DNA from: Lucifuga dentata | Taxonomy: Eukaryota; Chordata; Actinopteri; Ophidiiformes; Bythitidae | Direction: 5' to 3' | DNA: 64,000 nucleotides | NCBI GenBank assembly: GCA_014773175.1 | Contig: VXCM01006074.1 | Span: 1-64,000 of the forward strand | Part shown: positions 22,798 through 34,241 of the stretch, in pieces | Numbering within the stretch: the stretch's first letter is position 1 | How the letters are laid out: each line of letters opens with the position of its first letter | Program-made: the position numbers and the translations under genes | Notes under the pieces: generated by a model | Told to the model about the DNA's origin: nothing | What the model saw: only the letters and a program-made list of their open reading frames with translations | Databases searched by the model: none

Positions 22798-22848
22798 TGT
22801 CCATGCACGGATATACATGGATACGGATAATATATCCGTGCATGGACA
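22798..22848. repeat. Perfect inverted repeat, 18-bp arms, 15-nt spacer
   Basis: TGTCCATGCACGGATATA (22798-22815) is complementary to 22831-22848. A (TTA)n microsatellite follows at about 22869-22900. Confidence 0.9.
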
Positions 22849-22868
22849 CAGATATATATATATATAAA

Positions 22869-22902
<34 letters not shown>

Positions 22903-23078
22903 TGTCTTTTCAGCACAGTATTGGCTGTTTTTTGTGTTGCTCTTAATCAACAGCATGATAATGAGGCGTGCTTAGTGCTATAGGAAGCAGTGAAGGGGAG
23001 AAGGCAGCACAGAAAGCCTGTTTGGTGATGGTGTTCGCAATGTAATCTTACTGCTCCGCCTCCTCCTAAGACCAGAAA

Positions 23079-23237
23079 TCAGTGGATGAAGGTCTGCAGC
23101 AAAGACTGGTGGAGCGGGTTGTAGTTTTGGAATTTTCTGACTTTGAATGGAAGCAGAACTTTCGGATGACGCGCCAATCATTCACAGAGTTATGTGGACT
23201 TGTGGAGGGATTTATGGCTGCAGATGAAGTCGATTAA
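23079..23237 (+). pseudogene. PIF/Harbinger transposase N-terminal relic
   Basis: HARBI1-like transposases open with a conserved segment of the form W..RV...F...EW..NFRM....F..LC. The frame here reads LVERVVVLEF, then FEWKQNFRMTRQSF and TELCGLVEGF, ending at TAA 23235-23237. There is no DDE catalytic core downstream and no start codon in frame nearby. An arginine-rich stretch typical of the region just upstream can be guessed in another frame, which suggests a frameshift. It is a short 5' fragment of a transposase, non-functional. Confidence 0.65.
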
Positions 23238-23706
23238 AATTTCAATCGGTTTGCGACTGTTTATTCTGATTGAGGTGTTTATATGGGTCATTTTTATTCT
23301 GTTTGGGCTTTTACCATGATAATAATTGGAATATACAGCTCCATATAAACATGACTACTGTCTCGAAACATCAGTCACGTGACCACCATGTCAGTTTCCA
23401 GCATTCTAGAGTTCAGGTTTCTGCCAGCAGGCTGTGAACAACCAATATTAGAAACATTTACATTTCTAACATTGGTTGCATAACGTTGATACATTTCTAA
23501 CATTCATTGGTCTAACATTTTTAGAAACATTTTGAAACGTGTTTCAAACCAACATGTGTTTCAAATGCATCACAACTGTTTTGAAGATTTGAAATTGCCG
23601 TCTCTATATATAACATCATAAACAATGGTTTACTGGTATTTTACATTCTTATCATAGCAGTAACATCTCTGAAGTCAGACAGTAAGCTAACATGCTAACA
23701 CGCTAA
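23238..23706. other. Unassigned stretch
   Basis: MITE-like TTTATTCTGATT motifs occur, but no matched ends were found. Confidence 0.35.
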
Positions 23707-25522
23707 CTAGGGATGAGCGAGTACACACTCTGTATCTATTCAACCTGACCTGGAAACCCAATCCGGACCTCGTACGTGTGCACACGCACATTGCATTTAG
23801 AAAACGCATCTACATCTGGTTGCCAGTTTCGTTTTTACGACGTTTAAGTTTAACATGACATTTTTATACCTTTTTTTTTTTTTTACNTTTTTTTTTTTTT
23901 TACATTAAATTTAAATGGATGAATTTCCTTGTCATTTGTCAGGTGATAAACTTACAAAATGCATCATTAAAGGTAACTTTAAATAGTTATTTAAAAAAAA
24001 TAGAAAATAATAAATAAATAAATAATAGATCACCACAAAAGCCTGTTTTTACAATACTGAAAAAAATAACTAACATATTTAGCATGTAATTTAAGCAATT
24101 AATTATGTTTTATATTTCCGTCAGTGGGACGATGACTTATTAGCAGATGCCTCATGGTATATCTACATATTAACCCCCACAGTTATCTTTGGCTTCACAT
24201 TGCTCATTATTTTTTTATTCAGTACTTCTAGGTTTTTTTTTTGTTTTTTTTTTATTGCTTTGCTATAATTTATTTTTATTTTTATTTTTCACTCTTCTTT
24301 GTGTGTTTCCATTCAGCCTATGGACGTTATGTTACAGAAAGAATATTGATTCAGTTGTAAGTTATTGTAAATAAACTTTGTATTTTCTATTCAGCAGCCT
24401 CTGCCTCCAGTTCACTCTGGGTCTTATACCAGCTCATATCACCTGGTCACATTTGAAATATATTTTATTCTTTTCATATTAACATTTAATAAAATCACAT
24501 TGTGATTGCAATTGAACTGATTCAAGATCTTTATTTCATTTTAATCAAATCCTGCTTGAATACATTTTTTTTTTTTTTTTTTTTTTTTTGTACAAGCTGA
24601 CTGCTAATGATAAATGTAGAAATGTGATACAGCCACACAGACAAAAAGACACACTGAAGTCTCTCGGTTATGTTAATAAAATTGATTAAGAAAAAAAAAA
24701 GTGTTCATTTTTTAAAATTGATTATGCTGTACTACCAAAATCCAGTGGTCCACTTAAAAACAAAAATAAATAAATAAATCCATTAATAGAATAATATCTT
24801 AGGGTAGGAATTATTATTATTATTTTTTATTAATAGCAGTAGTAGTAGTAGCATTAGAAGTAACTAGGATGTGTTATACATACATACACACACTATATAT
24901 ATAACTTTTTAGTCATTAATTATAATATAACCCCATGTTATTATTTACATTTTAAATGTTATTAACTTTGAAACAGCATCATTCAAATTCTTATTAACTT
25001 CAAAAACAACGTATATAAAATTTTAGACCCTTAAGAACTTAATTCAACCTTTTATTACCTTCAGAAGAATGCATATAAAATGTAGGCCCTTAAGAAGCTT
25101 TTTTTTTTTCTTTTCTCCATACTTTATTTGATTCTACAGAAACAAAGAAACTGCCGTAAATTGCAATGTTGAAAGACTGGATCTTCCAGGCCAAATCAGG
25201 TTTCCAGTCCAAATCGGCTAGTGACACAACCAACTAAATTATCCATATCCTTACTCGAATGGGCAGGGCATAACCCGGAAGTTGGTATTTTAAGCCTGAC
25301 ATGGATATGGTTGATCAGAAATTGCTCTATTTATTGATTCTTAGAAAACTATTTACAGAACAGCCTCAGAATTGATCAGATCAATGTTTCTGATCACAGA
25401 GTCAGAGAACTATTTACACAAGTTTTATAAACTTCAGTCAATAAACACAACACATGCAGTATTAACATGTATGAAGGAAAATGCATCAACTACAGTTTTC
25501 TCAACATAACTTTCTTTTTTAT

Positions 25523-25558
<36 letters not shown>

Positions 25559-25584
25559 NTTTTTTTTTTTTTTTTTTTGGGGGG

Positions 25585-25953
25585 GATGATATATTTCATT
25601 TACAAAACACAATGTTATGTGGTGTGTGTGTGGGGCAGAGAGAGAGAGAGCTATTGCTCTAATAATGGCCCAGATTCATAACGTTAGCGCATGATTTACC
25701 ACATCGCTATGCACAAATATCATGGTATAACCACGTTCCTCCTTCATAAACACCTGTTAGCAACATATNGATGATATTTTTCATTTACAAAACACAATGT
25801 TATGTGGTGTGTGTGTGGGGGAGAGAGAGAGAGAGCTATTGCTCTAATAATGGCCCAGATTCATAACATTAGCGCATGATTTACCGCATCGCTATGCACA
25901 AATATCATGGTATAACCACGTTCCTCCTTCATAAACACCTGTTAGCAACATAT
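25585..25953. repeat. ~184-bp non-identical duplication flanking N (25769)
   Basis: 25585-25768 repeats at 25770-25953 with at least four differences. The differences make haplotype (allelic) contigs placed end to end more likely than a simple overlap. Confidence 0.85.
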
Positions 25954-25987
25954 TTTAGCTTTAGCCTTAAAGAGGCGTTAATGTGAT

Positions 25988-26004
25988 ATGTCCTTATTTA
26001 CATG
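25988..26004. repeat. 17-bp target-site duplication, left copy
   Basis: ATGTCCTTATTTACATG recurs exactly at 26550-26566. Copy A has the corresponding site once, uninterrupted. Confidence 0.95.
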
Positions 26005-26549
26005 TCTTCTTCTTTTCCTTTCGGCTTTTCCCTTCAGGGGTCACCACAGCGAATCATCTGCCTCCATCTAACCCTATCCTCTGCCTCCTCTTCTCTCACA
26101 CCAACTAACTTCATGTCCTCTTTCACTACATCCATAAATCTCCTCTTTGGTCTTCCTCTAGGCCTCCTGCCTGGCAGTTCCAACCTCAGCATCCTTCTAC
26201 CGATATGTTCACTATCCCTCCTCTGTACATGTCCAAACCATCTCAGTCTGGCCTCTCTGACTTTATCTCCAAAACATCTAACATGCGCTGTCCCTCTGAT
26301 GTACTCGTTCCTGATCCTATCCATCCTCGTCACTCCCAAAGAGAACCTCAGCATTTTAGTCTCTGCTACCTCTAGCTCTGCCTCCTGTCTTTTCCTCAGT
26401 GCCACTGTCTCTAAGCCATACAACATCGCTGGTCTCACCACCGTTTTGTACACCTTTCCTTTCATTCTTGCCGAGACTCTTTTGTCACACATCACACCTG
26501 ACACTTTTCTCCACCCATTCCAACCTGCTTGCACACGTTTCTTCACCTC
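26005..26549 (-). mobile_element. 5'-truncated RTE-type LINE inserted in repeat R1
   Basis: A 545-bp insert lies between perfect 17-bp duplications. The minus-strand frame 26546-26034 (170 codons, uninterrupted) is the C-terminal domain that follows the RT in RTE-clade LINEs: VRPAMLYGLETV, AETKMLRFSLGVTRMDRIRN, LRWFGHVQRRD, RGRPKRRFMDVV, ending RCGDP. The 3' end after the stop is short and purine-rich, ending in GAAGA-type repeats instead of a long poly-A, as RTE elements do. Because the frame is still open the insertion may be fairly young, but it lacks endonuclease and RT core and cannot move by itself. Confidence 0.85.
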
Positions 26550-26566
26550 ATGTCCTTATTTACATG
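26550..26566. repeat. 17-bp target-site duplication, right copy
   Basis: Exact match to 25988-26004. Confidence 0.95.
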
Positions 26567-26863
26567 TAGTGGTAGCTATTCATAAAACAAACCCACACGC
26601 TAAAATAAAGACCTGCTTCATTCTGTGGTAAATTTCAGCGGTATGAAATCTGGACGACGTTTAGAACTTTATTTGCCTCACGTGTGTAACTGATCAATAA
26701 CTTTGATAGATATACTCACTCAGCTGATCAGTCAGTTTTTAAATGCTAGTTTTAATGATTTCCCTCACGCTCTTGTGCGCTCTGCTTCACCTGCTTGGCT
26801 GCGTGCATCTGAGTTCCTCATACACACACACACACACACCTGCGAGTGTGATCAGACACATGG

Positions 26864-26898
<35 letters not shown>

Positions 26899-27066
26899 GC
26901 TGTGTGTGGCTGGCCTATCACAGAACGACGTGGACACAGCTACCCAATGAGGAGTTTCCTTCATCACCAGTACAAACAGTGACACATTTTACTCAGATGA
27001 TTTACATGCTCGTAAAAAAGTGCATTATCCGTACCGAATACTCGTTTCATCTGAGTACTCAGCACG

Positions 27067-28865
27067 TTAACGCTGAGTGCCTAGAGTTAACGTGCTGTCC
27101 ACTGCCGTGTGTTTGCTCCGTTCATTTCAGCCTTGCTGGAGAAGCAGGCAGGCTTTTCCACCAGCCAGCTGAAGTCTGTCACCTGCTGTGAATTGTTCTG
27201 GTCCAACATCACTCATGTCACTCTCTTCCCCTTGATCAAATCAGCTGAAAGTGCATGCCCCTTTTAATGCCTGTCTGAACTTCAGCTTAAACAATTATAA
27301 TATCATCTGTTCAAAATGTTAATGTTTTCTTTTTGATTTCAGTGATTTTTGCTTGGAGATTTTCATTGTGTGCTTGGTGTATCTGTGTGTCACTGGTGTT
27401 TATGGGCATTTACTTTTTCACATGGTGATAAAGGTATTTGAGCTTTTCTCCTTCAATAAATGAAACAATCCTTTAAAAACTGTATTTTGTGTATACTCAG
27501 CCTGTCTTTGTCTTATATTAAATTTTGTTTGAAAATCTAATACTATAAAGTGTGACAGATATAAAAATAAATCAGGAAGGGGCTAATACTTTTTCAGGGC
27601 TTTGTGTAGTTAAATGGGTCCTTTCAGTGCATTGTTTTGAAAAAGGCATGTAAAAATGTTTGTAAAAAACACTTAGAAAATACTCATGACCTTGAAGAAT
27701 GATTCTTATCAGGAAACACATTTGTAGGATCATTCCATTGTTGTCTTGATTAAATGAAATTTGTTGCTAATCACAAAAGTTGTGTCTTTTATATTACCTA
27801 TGATCATCAATTAATCCATCATTTCTATTGGATCACATGATGTCAGTTTATTTTAAATTAACTACCATAAATGACCATTAAAAATTACAAATAAAGCATA
27901 CATGTTTTAAGGCCTAAATGGTGGCTGTAAATGTGCATAAGTCTGGATGACTGATGTGAACCTGTGCGTGGTTGTAATGTGTGACTGTGTGTGTATTTTT
28001 ACACACATTGTCTGGACGTGCCTTGGCTCCTTCAAGGCTACGCAGCACAGAAACGAGTAAATTATGATGGAGCCATACTTTTGAGTTATGGGATGCTGAC
28101 AGTGCCTGACCCTCCATGTTGATCAGGGTTTTAGAGGGATATTCACAAGGTTATATTGAATTCATTGATAGGCAGGATAAAAATGTTACGTGAAGTGGAA
28201 AGATCAAGTTAATTACAGTAACCCCTTATCATATAGCCACCTCATAACTACTCCTCATAACTAGTCTGCATCTTACTCTCTCTCACAGCCTCATAACTAC
28301 TGCTGTTTATAACTAGCTTGAACATGCTGTAACATAATTTTCAGATTTTCAGAACTATTCAGCAAGTTATGTCATATACTGTAATGTCATGTTAATGTCA
28401 TAACAGGGTCTCTCAATGTTCTATCTCAGCTATGCAGCAGAATTCCAACCACATGAAGTTTGATCCCTGGCAGGGACACATCTGGCTTGTATTCATGGAT
28501 GGGAGGACAGCATGTGTTCTTGTCCCTGTCACTGCCTCAGTTGCACCATACCTCAACATCAGGTGAGGTATGGTGCAACCTTGGTGGATAATACTCCCAG
28601 GTTGTCTATCTTCAGAATAATGAGAGTAACTTGGAAAAAAAAAAAAAAAATTTGTTAACTACGCAGAGTCACACTTGGTATGTGTCATGAAAACTGAACC
28701 TTGTTACACGGATACCACCATCTTGGAGCGGCATGATACAGCATGGGTTTGTGTGCATCACGTGGTAGAGGCGCTGTCTGTTGTGCCTTTCAGCTTGTGT
28801 TTGTTATTTTTCCACAAATTGAAAGTTAAGAATGAAGTTAAGATGTTTGATAGATTTACACTCTG
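27067..28865. other. Unassigned stretch with one hairpin
   Basis: No coding relic was found. A perfect hairpin lies at 28540-28579. Poly-A is near 28637. Confidence 0.4.
28540..28579. repeat. Perfect inverted repeat, 16-bp arms, 8-nt spacer
   Basis: GTTGCACCATACCTCA (28540-28555) is complementary to 28564-28579. Confidence 0.95.
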
Positions 28866-29290
28866 ATATGTATCAGATATCCACCAATGCTGCTGTCTAA
28901 ATCCACAGATCAGAATTTCCTTCCCGGTCTGACTCCTACGTAACGTTCTGCTTTATCTGCATATGATGATGTCAGCATCAATATGATGACACTCTCTGTA
29001 AACAGAAATGGAGGACATGCTATATATATCAGACATGCTGATTATGTCAAATAGGTGTGTCAGTGTGTGATAACAGGCTCCTGTTACAGCAGCAAAACTC
29101 CAGCTCCACCCACTTCTCCTCTGTGATTAACCGATGAACATACGTGTCCTGATGGAGAGATAAATGCTCACACAACATATCAGATGTTCCTCTCTGCATG
29201 TGAAAGTTTTAACCTGCTGATCAGATTTTAATACTTCTCTCATCTTAGTCCATTGAAGTGTTTTCTTTACATGCATCTCAGAATGTGTTA
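28866..29290 (+). mobile_element. MITE family M1, copy 3 (internal part)
   Basis: Closely similar to 4918-5380 in the same orientation, differing by scattered substitutions. It lacks the right end seen in copies 1 and 2, since homology stops near the CATCTCAGAA motif at about 29285. Confidence 0.7.
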
Positions 29291-29930
29291 GCATAACCTA
29301 GCTATGTGTTCCTGTCACTCAGAATGCATTAAAACTTCCATTATACTCGGATTAAGTCCATTTTTTCAACAAAAACATCTTAAATTGATTGAAGTCAGTG
29401 TAAATCAGAGCAACAGACCTATATGATACATTTGTAAATCGATTTGCATGTAAACGTCACCTCCACCCTGCAGCCTCCGCATACTCCCTTTATGCCATGT
29501 GTCATGTATATTCAGCAAACCAGGAATTCTGAGAATTCCGTCCACGTCTACATCTGACTGGTATTACTGTCTTAATGTAGAAGAGAAGATACTGGAGTGT
29601 AGCAGCATGTAAATGTACAGACTGATAAGCCATTACTGAGCAAGTCAGACACTCTGTACATTTGGAGGACGTGTTTTTGATGATCACCAACAGGGAACTC
29701 TCTAGCCATAAAAAAAATAGCTGCTTCAAATCTTTTACTTTCACTTTCTATGTCTCAAAAGCTCTGACAAACGTCCCTACCACTGGTTCCTTCTTCTACT
29801 TTTTGCTTGTTTTAATGCACATTACCGCCTCCTACAGACTGGCTGACACAACAGCACCCAAAACATCCTACAATTCAACTTTTCCACCTGTAATGTCATT
29901 GCATCTTATGAAATGCACTCCCTTTACTGG
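29291..29930. other. Unassigned stretch
   Basis: Open frames at 29502-29955 overlap on both strands and show no domain. Confidence 0.4.
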
Positions 29931-30513
29931 AAGGCAGGAAGGACGGCTACTTTGAAGAATCCACTCACCAGTTCAGATAGCATATCGATTTTGTGTAATA
30001 GTGCAGGTACAAAGCCCATTTCAATGCCCTGTACTCTTATACAAGTCTTACAGGAGGACTTCTCGATTGTGTCAATACATCAGCAAGAATAAATGATTAT
30101 AACCTCCCTGTATCTCTTAAAATCTTAACAGACTGCTCTCCTGTTAAAGAATCTCTAAGCTATCAAGAATGAATGGCTTAAAGCAAAGAGCAGGATCACA
30201 CTGCTGAGTTTGTGGCTTTTCAAAGCAGAGTTCCAATTCACTTTTTATCATCTGGTGGGGGAACAACAGAAGACTGTGCTTATGCCTCAGACTTAATTAA
30301 ATGGCCTTTCCTGTGACAGTAAAAACACTCTTTTGGCTGGGGAGAACTCTGTTTTGGCCTGTCAGGTAGAGAACCAGACTCCAATTTGGTGGGCCTAAGC
30401 ACTGTTGGCTTAGCATCTGAATGACGAGAGACAAACACATTCTTGTGTGTCAGCATGAACTCATCAGCCAATATTGTTGCTTTTGACAAAGGAGACACTT
30501 TCTGTTCATTCAA
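29931..30513 (-). pseudogene. Retroelement Gag zinc knuckle and protease relic
   Basis: On the minus strand, a Gag tail (ATILADEFMLTHKNVF from about 30480) runs into a CCHC-type knuckle (CFYCHRKGH, about 30335-30302) whose last Cys is replaced in the sequence that follows. The frame then breaks. Further down come pieces of an aspartic protease: ILRDTG with the catalytic Asp-Thr-Gly at 30114-30106, then SFILADVL and a region resembling GFVPVPLH. The order Gag-knuckle-protease is that of a Ty3/gypsy-type or related LTR element. No RT, integrase or LTRs flank it. It is a second copy, not a continuation, of the Gag family seen at 18499-20477. Confidence 0.65.
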
Positions 30514-31142
30514 ATAAGTGACTATTTTTTAATGGCAAATACCTTTTGAAATCTTCCAGCAGAGTCATTAACATAGAAAACGAGATGGCATAATGTTGTT
30601 AAAATGATATTATGTTTTAACAAGATATGAAAATTGTTAAAACAAGAAACATTTCTCCTTGCATTATAATATGACAATTGGGTCTGAAGAGAAAAAAGCG
30701 CTAACCTGCTGTGGAAGAAGGCGGCACTTTGGCCCAAAGGCATTATTACCATGGCTCATCTCCTTATAACATGGACACTATACCCCACAAGGACCCCACA
30801 TCATGTTATAATGAGAAATGTTTCTCGTTTTAACCAGATAATTTTGTATCTCCTTAAAATGAGATAAGTTTGTATCTCGTTATAACGGAAATTGTTATAA
30901 TGAGATACCTTCACGTTAAAAAGGAGAAACAATCTTGTTATAACAAGGAGAAACTGGGCCATTTTTTTTTTTTTTCTTTTTTTTTTGGTCGCAGTGGGAG
31001 CTCTGCACTTTTGTAACTACTAGCTAGTTCTGAGCTTCTTCTTCACACATTTTTGACCTAATGTGCAAAGTCTACCTTGTTTAATAAGGATGTGCTAATC
31101 TAAAAGTGGATGCTACTGTTCAAAATATAGCATTCAACAAGA

Positions 31143-31189
<47 letters not shown>

Positions 31190-32147
31190 TTTGCATAATA
31201 AAGTCCCAGGCCATAGTCAGTGGATCGTTTTGGTTTGGGTTGGGGACCCCAGAGTAAAATGTTGCACAGGGCCCCAAGATGTTCAGAAACGGCCCTGGAC
31301 ATAGTGCACCTGTTTTGCTCTTTGGAGTCAACAGCAAAGATTGAGTAGGGTGGAAGAAGATCATGGATATCCGAAGGTAAATCATCAGGTATGGGAAGAT
31401 TTGGAATATTCACCTACTGAAAGAAATTTTCCACATAGATTGGTCAATGGTTGAGTATTATCAATTTCATTTGCAGGCATATAACATGGACAGTGATGTT
31501 GAATAAAAGCACTATAAATTCTGACCCAAAAATTAAAACCTTAACCACAATTAAGTAAAGTACTGTCTGAAGTTATAGGAACTTGTGAAAAAAATTGCTG
31601 TATAGTGAGAATGTAGTGAGGATACCTTCAGAATAATACCATGAATAGTTTTTATTTATTATCATAAAAGTACAACTAAATTAAATTAAGTATTTGGCAT
31701 GGCTACCCTTTGCTTTTATAAAAAGCACCAATTCTTCTTGACACCTAAACGTAACTATATATGATCACAGTTTTGTAAGGAACTGGGCAGGTAAATTGCT
31801 GTCTCAGGTAACTGTGTCACTTCCAGGTTTTCAAAAAAATAATGTTTGTAAACCTACAGTATGATATCTGCTGTTGACACAGTAATGCAGAAGACATAAC
31901 CATTTGTTTTTTTGTGAAACATGAACAGTTCCTATAACTTGTGCACAGTACTGTATGTCTTTACATCTAAAAACATGAGTTCAATGTTGAAACTGTGTTT
32001 AAATATAAGTAAGTATAGACAACAAACGCAATGTGATATTAATCTGTATTAAGTATGCCTTTACATTAAAGCACATGCCAGTGGTATAACAGTCAATGTT
32101 TACAATAATGAAGAAAAAACACCAGAGTCTATGCCTGACAGGCTTAC
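30514..32147. other. AT-rich stretch with palindromic MITE-like tract
   Basis: Between about 30590 and 30960, GTTATAA/CTCGTTATAACG-like motifs recur in both orientations, as in some fish MITEs. No clean ends are seen. A poly-T tract and a (GA)n tract (31148-31184) lie here. Two overlapping minus-strand frames at 31120-31413 run through the (GA)n tract and are not genes. Confidence 0.45.
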
Positions 32148-32937
32148 CTCCACTATGTTCTCAGTATTAATTGATGCCAAGTTCACAACTGTTACATCAT
32201 CTTCACTCTCCATCATTCTGTGGGTCTCATAACAATGTATCTGCGTCATCTATTCCTGTCGTGTCTATGGGCATTTCTAAGGTTCCAGGGCTTTCCAGGG
32301 GGGGTCACCTGAAGGCCTCACAAAATCACTGTTGGATCTCCACTGGTTGAATGTCATTTTCTTCTTCACTGCTAAACCCAGAACCTGTCTGTTGATCCTT
32401 GGTGCAAATGTAAAACCTGAGCATTTTCAATTTGGTCTGATCATACATGTGGCAATCAGTATCATCCAGAGGGACAAGGTTTCTTGAAAAGTCACTGACA
32501 CAAAAGGAAAACTGTTCCACAACTCTCATTTGCATGACAACCCATTTATGAAGAAGAGATCTTTACCAATTTCCAGTATCTGGGCAACAGTTGCATGTTT
32601 ATCCTCCGCTCTAACATCCTTTGTTCCTCCGCCACCTCCAGTCTTGGCTTATTCATTGTTGCTATAATGAAGCCATCCGATCTCTGTCCTTCTCTGTTGT
32701 CTTTGTGCTGATCTGTTGCTGTCTGGCCATTGGATTCCCTTCTCTCCAAGATGGAGTGGAGTGTAGATGCTGTGTTCTAATTGTACCTGCTCTTCTATTA
32801 ACGTTGCTTCAAAGCTTTTCTAATGATGCTTCTTTATCAATGGCAGCAAATGAGAGGATGGCCAGTCTGTCACCATATCTTTCAATATATTTTGAAAGTT
32901 GTTCCTCTGTCATAATCCTTAGAACAGACCTATTTAT
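32148..32937 (-). pseudogene. N-terminal exon of a G2/M E3 ubiquitin ligase-like fish family
   Basis: On the minus strand the exon starts after an acceptor (TTTGCAG, 32938-32944) and ends at GAG|GTAAGC (32148). Its first part reads RIMTEEQLSKYIERYGDRLA, a SAM-like motif found at the N-terminus of a large fish family annotated as G2/M phase-specific E3 ligase-like (HECT) proteins. After several frame changes come EIGKDLFF, then SDFSRNLVPLDDT, TKLKMLRFYI, and near the donor EDDVTVVNLASIN. These landmarks are in family order. At least three frameshifts or stops break the exon. No HECT domain was found in the lower-coordinate DNA. Family naming is from memory and moderately certain. Confidence 0.55.
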
Positions 32938-34106
32938 CTGCAAAGGCAAAAACAAAACATTCTTTCAATATATTAACTGACAGCTAACATCCACACAACA
33001 AAACAAACAAAATACAAGTACACTGTGCACTTATGGTAATGACTTTGATAAAATGAAATGACATGGGATACTGAAAGAGCAATCCCATTACATGATTTTT
33101 GCCCAGTGTGGGGATAAACAGTAAATAGCTGTAAGCAGAACATATGATTTCACATCCTGTTTGTTGTTTGGACGGGGGAACTGAATTTGTGCCTTTCAGC
33201 AACATTGTCTTGGCCTAACTTGTCGGCTTTCATTAGATTTATGGTTTATGGTTTCTTCAGGGATGTGTCTAGACCTAAGAAACTCTTCCACATCCTCCTC
33301 CATGGTTGCATGTATGACTCTGATAAACACAAGGGTAACCTTCAAAAGAGGTTTCAACACAACCTTGCTTTATGCTTTATTAAACTTTTTAATAGGGCTG
33401 CAACTAACGACTATTTTGATAGTTGAATAATCTATTGATTATTGAAACAATCGATTATTCAGATTGTGAATTGCACAACTATTCAATGGCTCTTATTTAG
33501 CTATCAGCTTTTAAATTTAGCTTGAGGTTGTTTTAGGCGTGCTAAGTTACAATATTCAGGGTTGAACTGCCTCATCATTTGTTGCTTCACCATCATCACA
33601 GCCTCATGTCCCTGACCAGCATGGTGAGGATGACTCAATGAGGGCAGTCGCTTGCCGCAGCACAAGTCTACTTCCTTTGAAGAAAGCATCCATGGTAGCG
33701 TTACTGCACGGCTCCTCTTCAGACTTCATCTGATATAAAAAGACAGATTTGTCAGGCAAAAGATTAACACTACTCTTTTAAACTCCNGACATTGAGTTCT
33801 AAATACCGTACATCAGCCGAGTATCAGCCAATCTCGTGTATAAGCCAACCCCCTGATGCTGTTCCATCAATTTATTTGTTTAGCAAATTACCTGTTTTTC
33901 TGGGTATTATCATGGTATTCCTGTGATTTTCTGAAAATAATCCATGTATGGGTCGTGGCTGTTTTAAAACTTCATCGCTTTAAAGGGGCTTCTCTTCCTG
34001 ACGCACACCAGAGTGGTAACATCATGCTCTTGTTCTTTTCATAACTTATTTATTTTCAAAATCAAAATAACAAAACATGATGTAAGATGAGATCAGAAAC
34101 TATACA

Positions 34107-34241
34107 CTGCCCTGTTCCTCATAAACACTGGCTCCGCCTCCAGCTGAGCATCTATAAATAGACTCCTCCTCCANCTGCCCTGTTCCTCATAAACACTGGC
34201 TCCGCCTCCAGCTGAGCATCTATAAATAGACTCCTCCTCCA
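34107..34241. repeat. 67-bp duplication flanking single N (34174)
   Basis: 34107-34173 repeats at 34175-34241. Probable assembly overlap. Confidence 0.9.

Larger units (their letters stand above)
23707..27066. mobile_element. Unassigned TIR repeat R1, copy B, with nested insertions
   Basis: Begins CTAGGGATGAGCGAGTAC, the same terminus as the high end of copy A but in opposite orientation, and matches copy A up to about 27066. Homology breaks at about 23746 and resumes at about 25222, implying a 1.47-kb insertion (or loss in copy A) whose ends share a weak inverted CTGGAAACC motif. A second insertion is the RTE fragment 26005-26549. Poly-T with an N (25559), a large duplication across N 25769, and (CA)/(TG) repeats also lie within. 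No element-encoded protein is recognised. Confidence 0.65.

Noticed and set aside
26002..26631. 209-codon plus-strand frame, longest in the window
   Set aside because: Antisense to the RTE C-terminal coding frame and spans its target-site duplications; the protein has no sensible composition.
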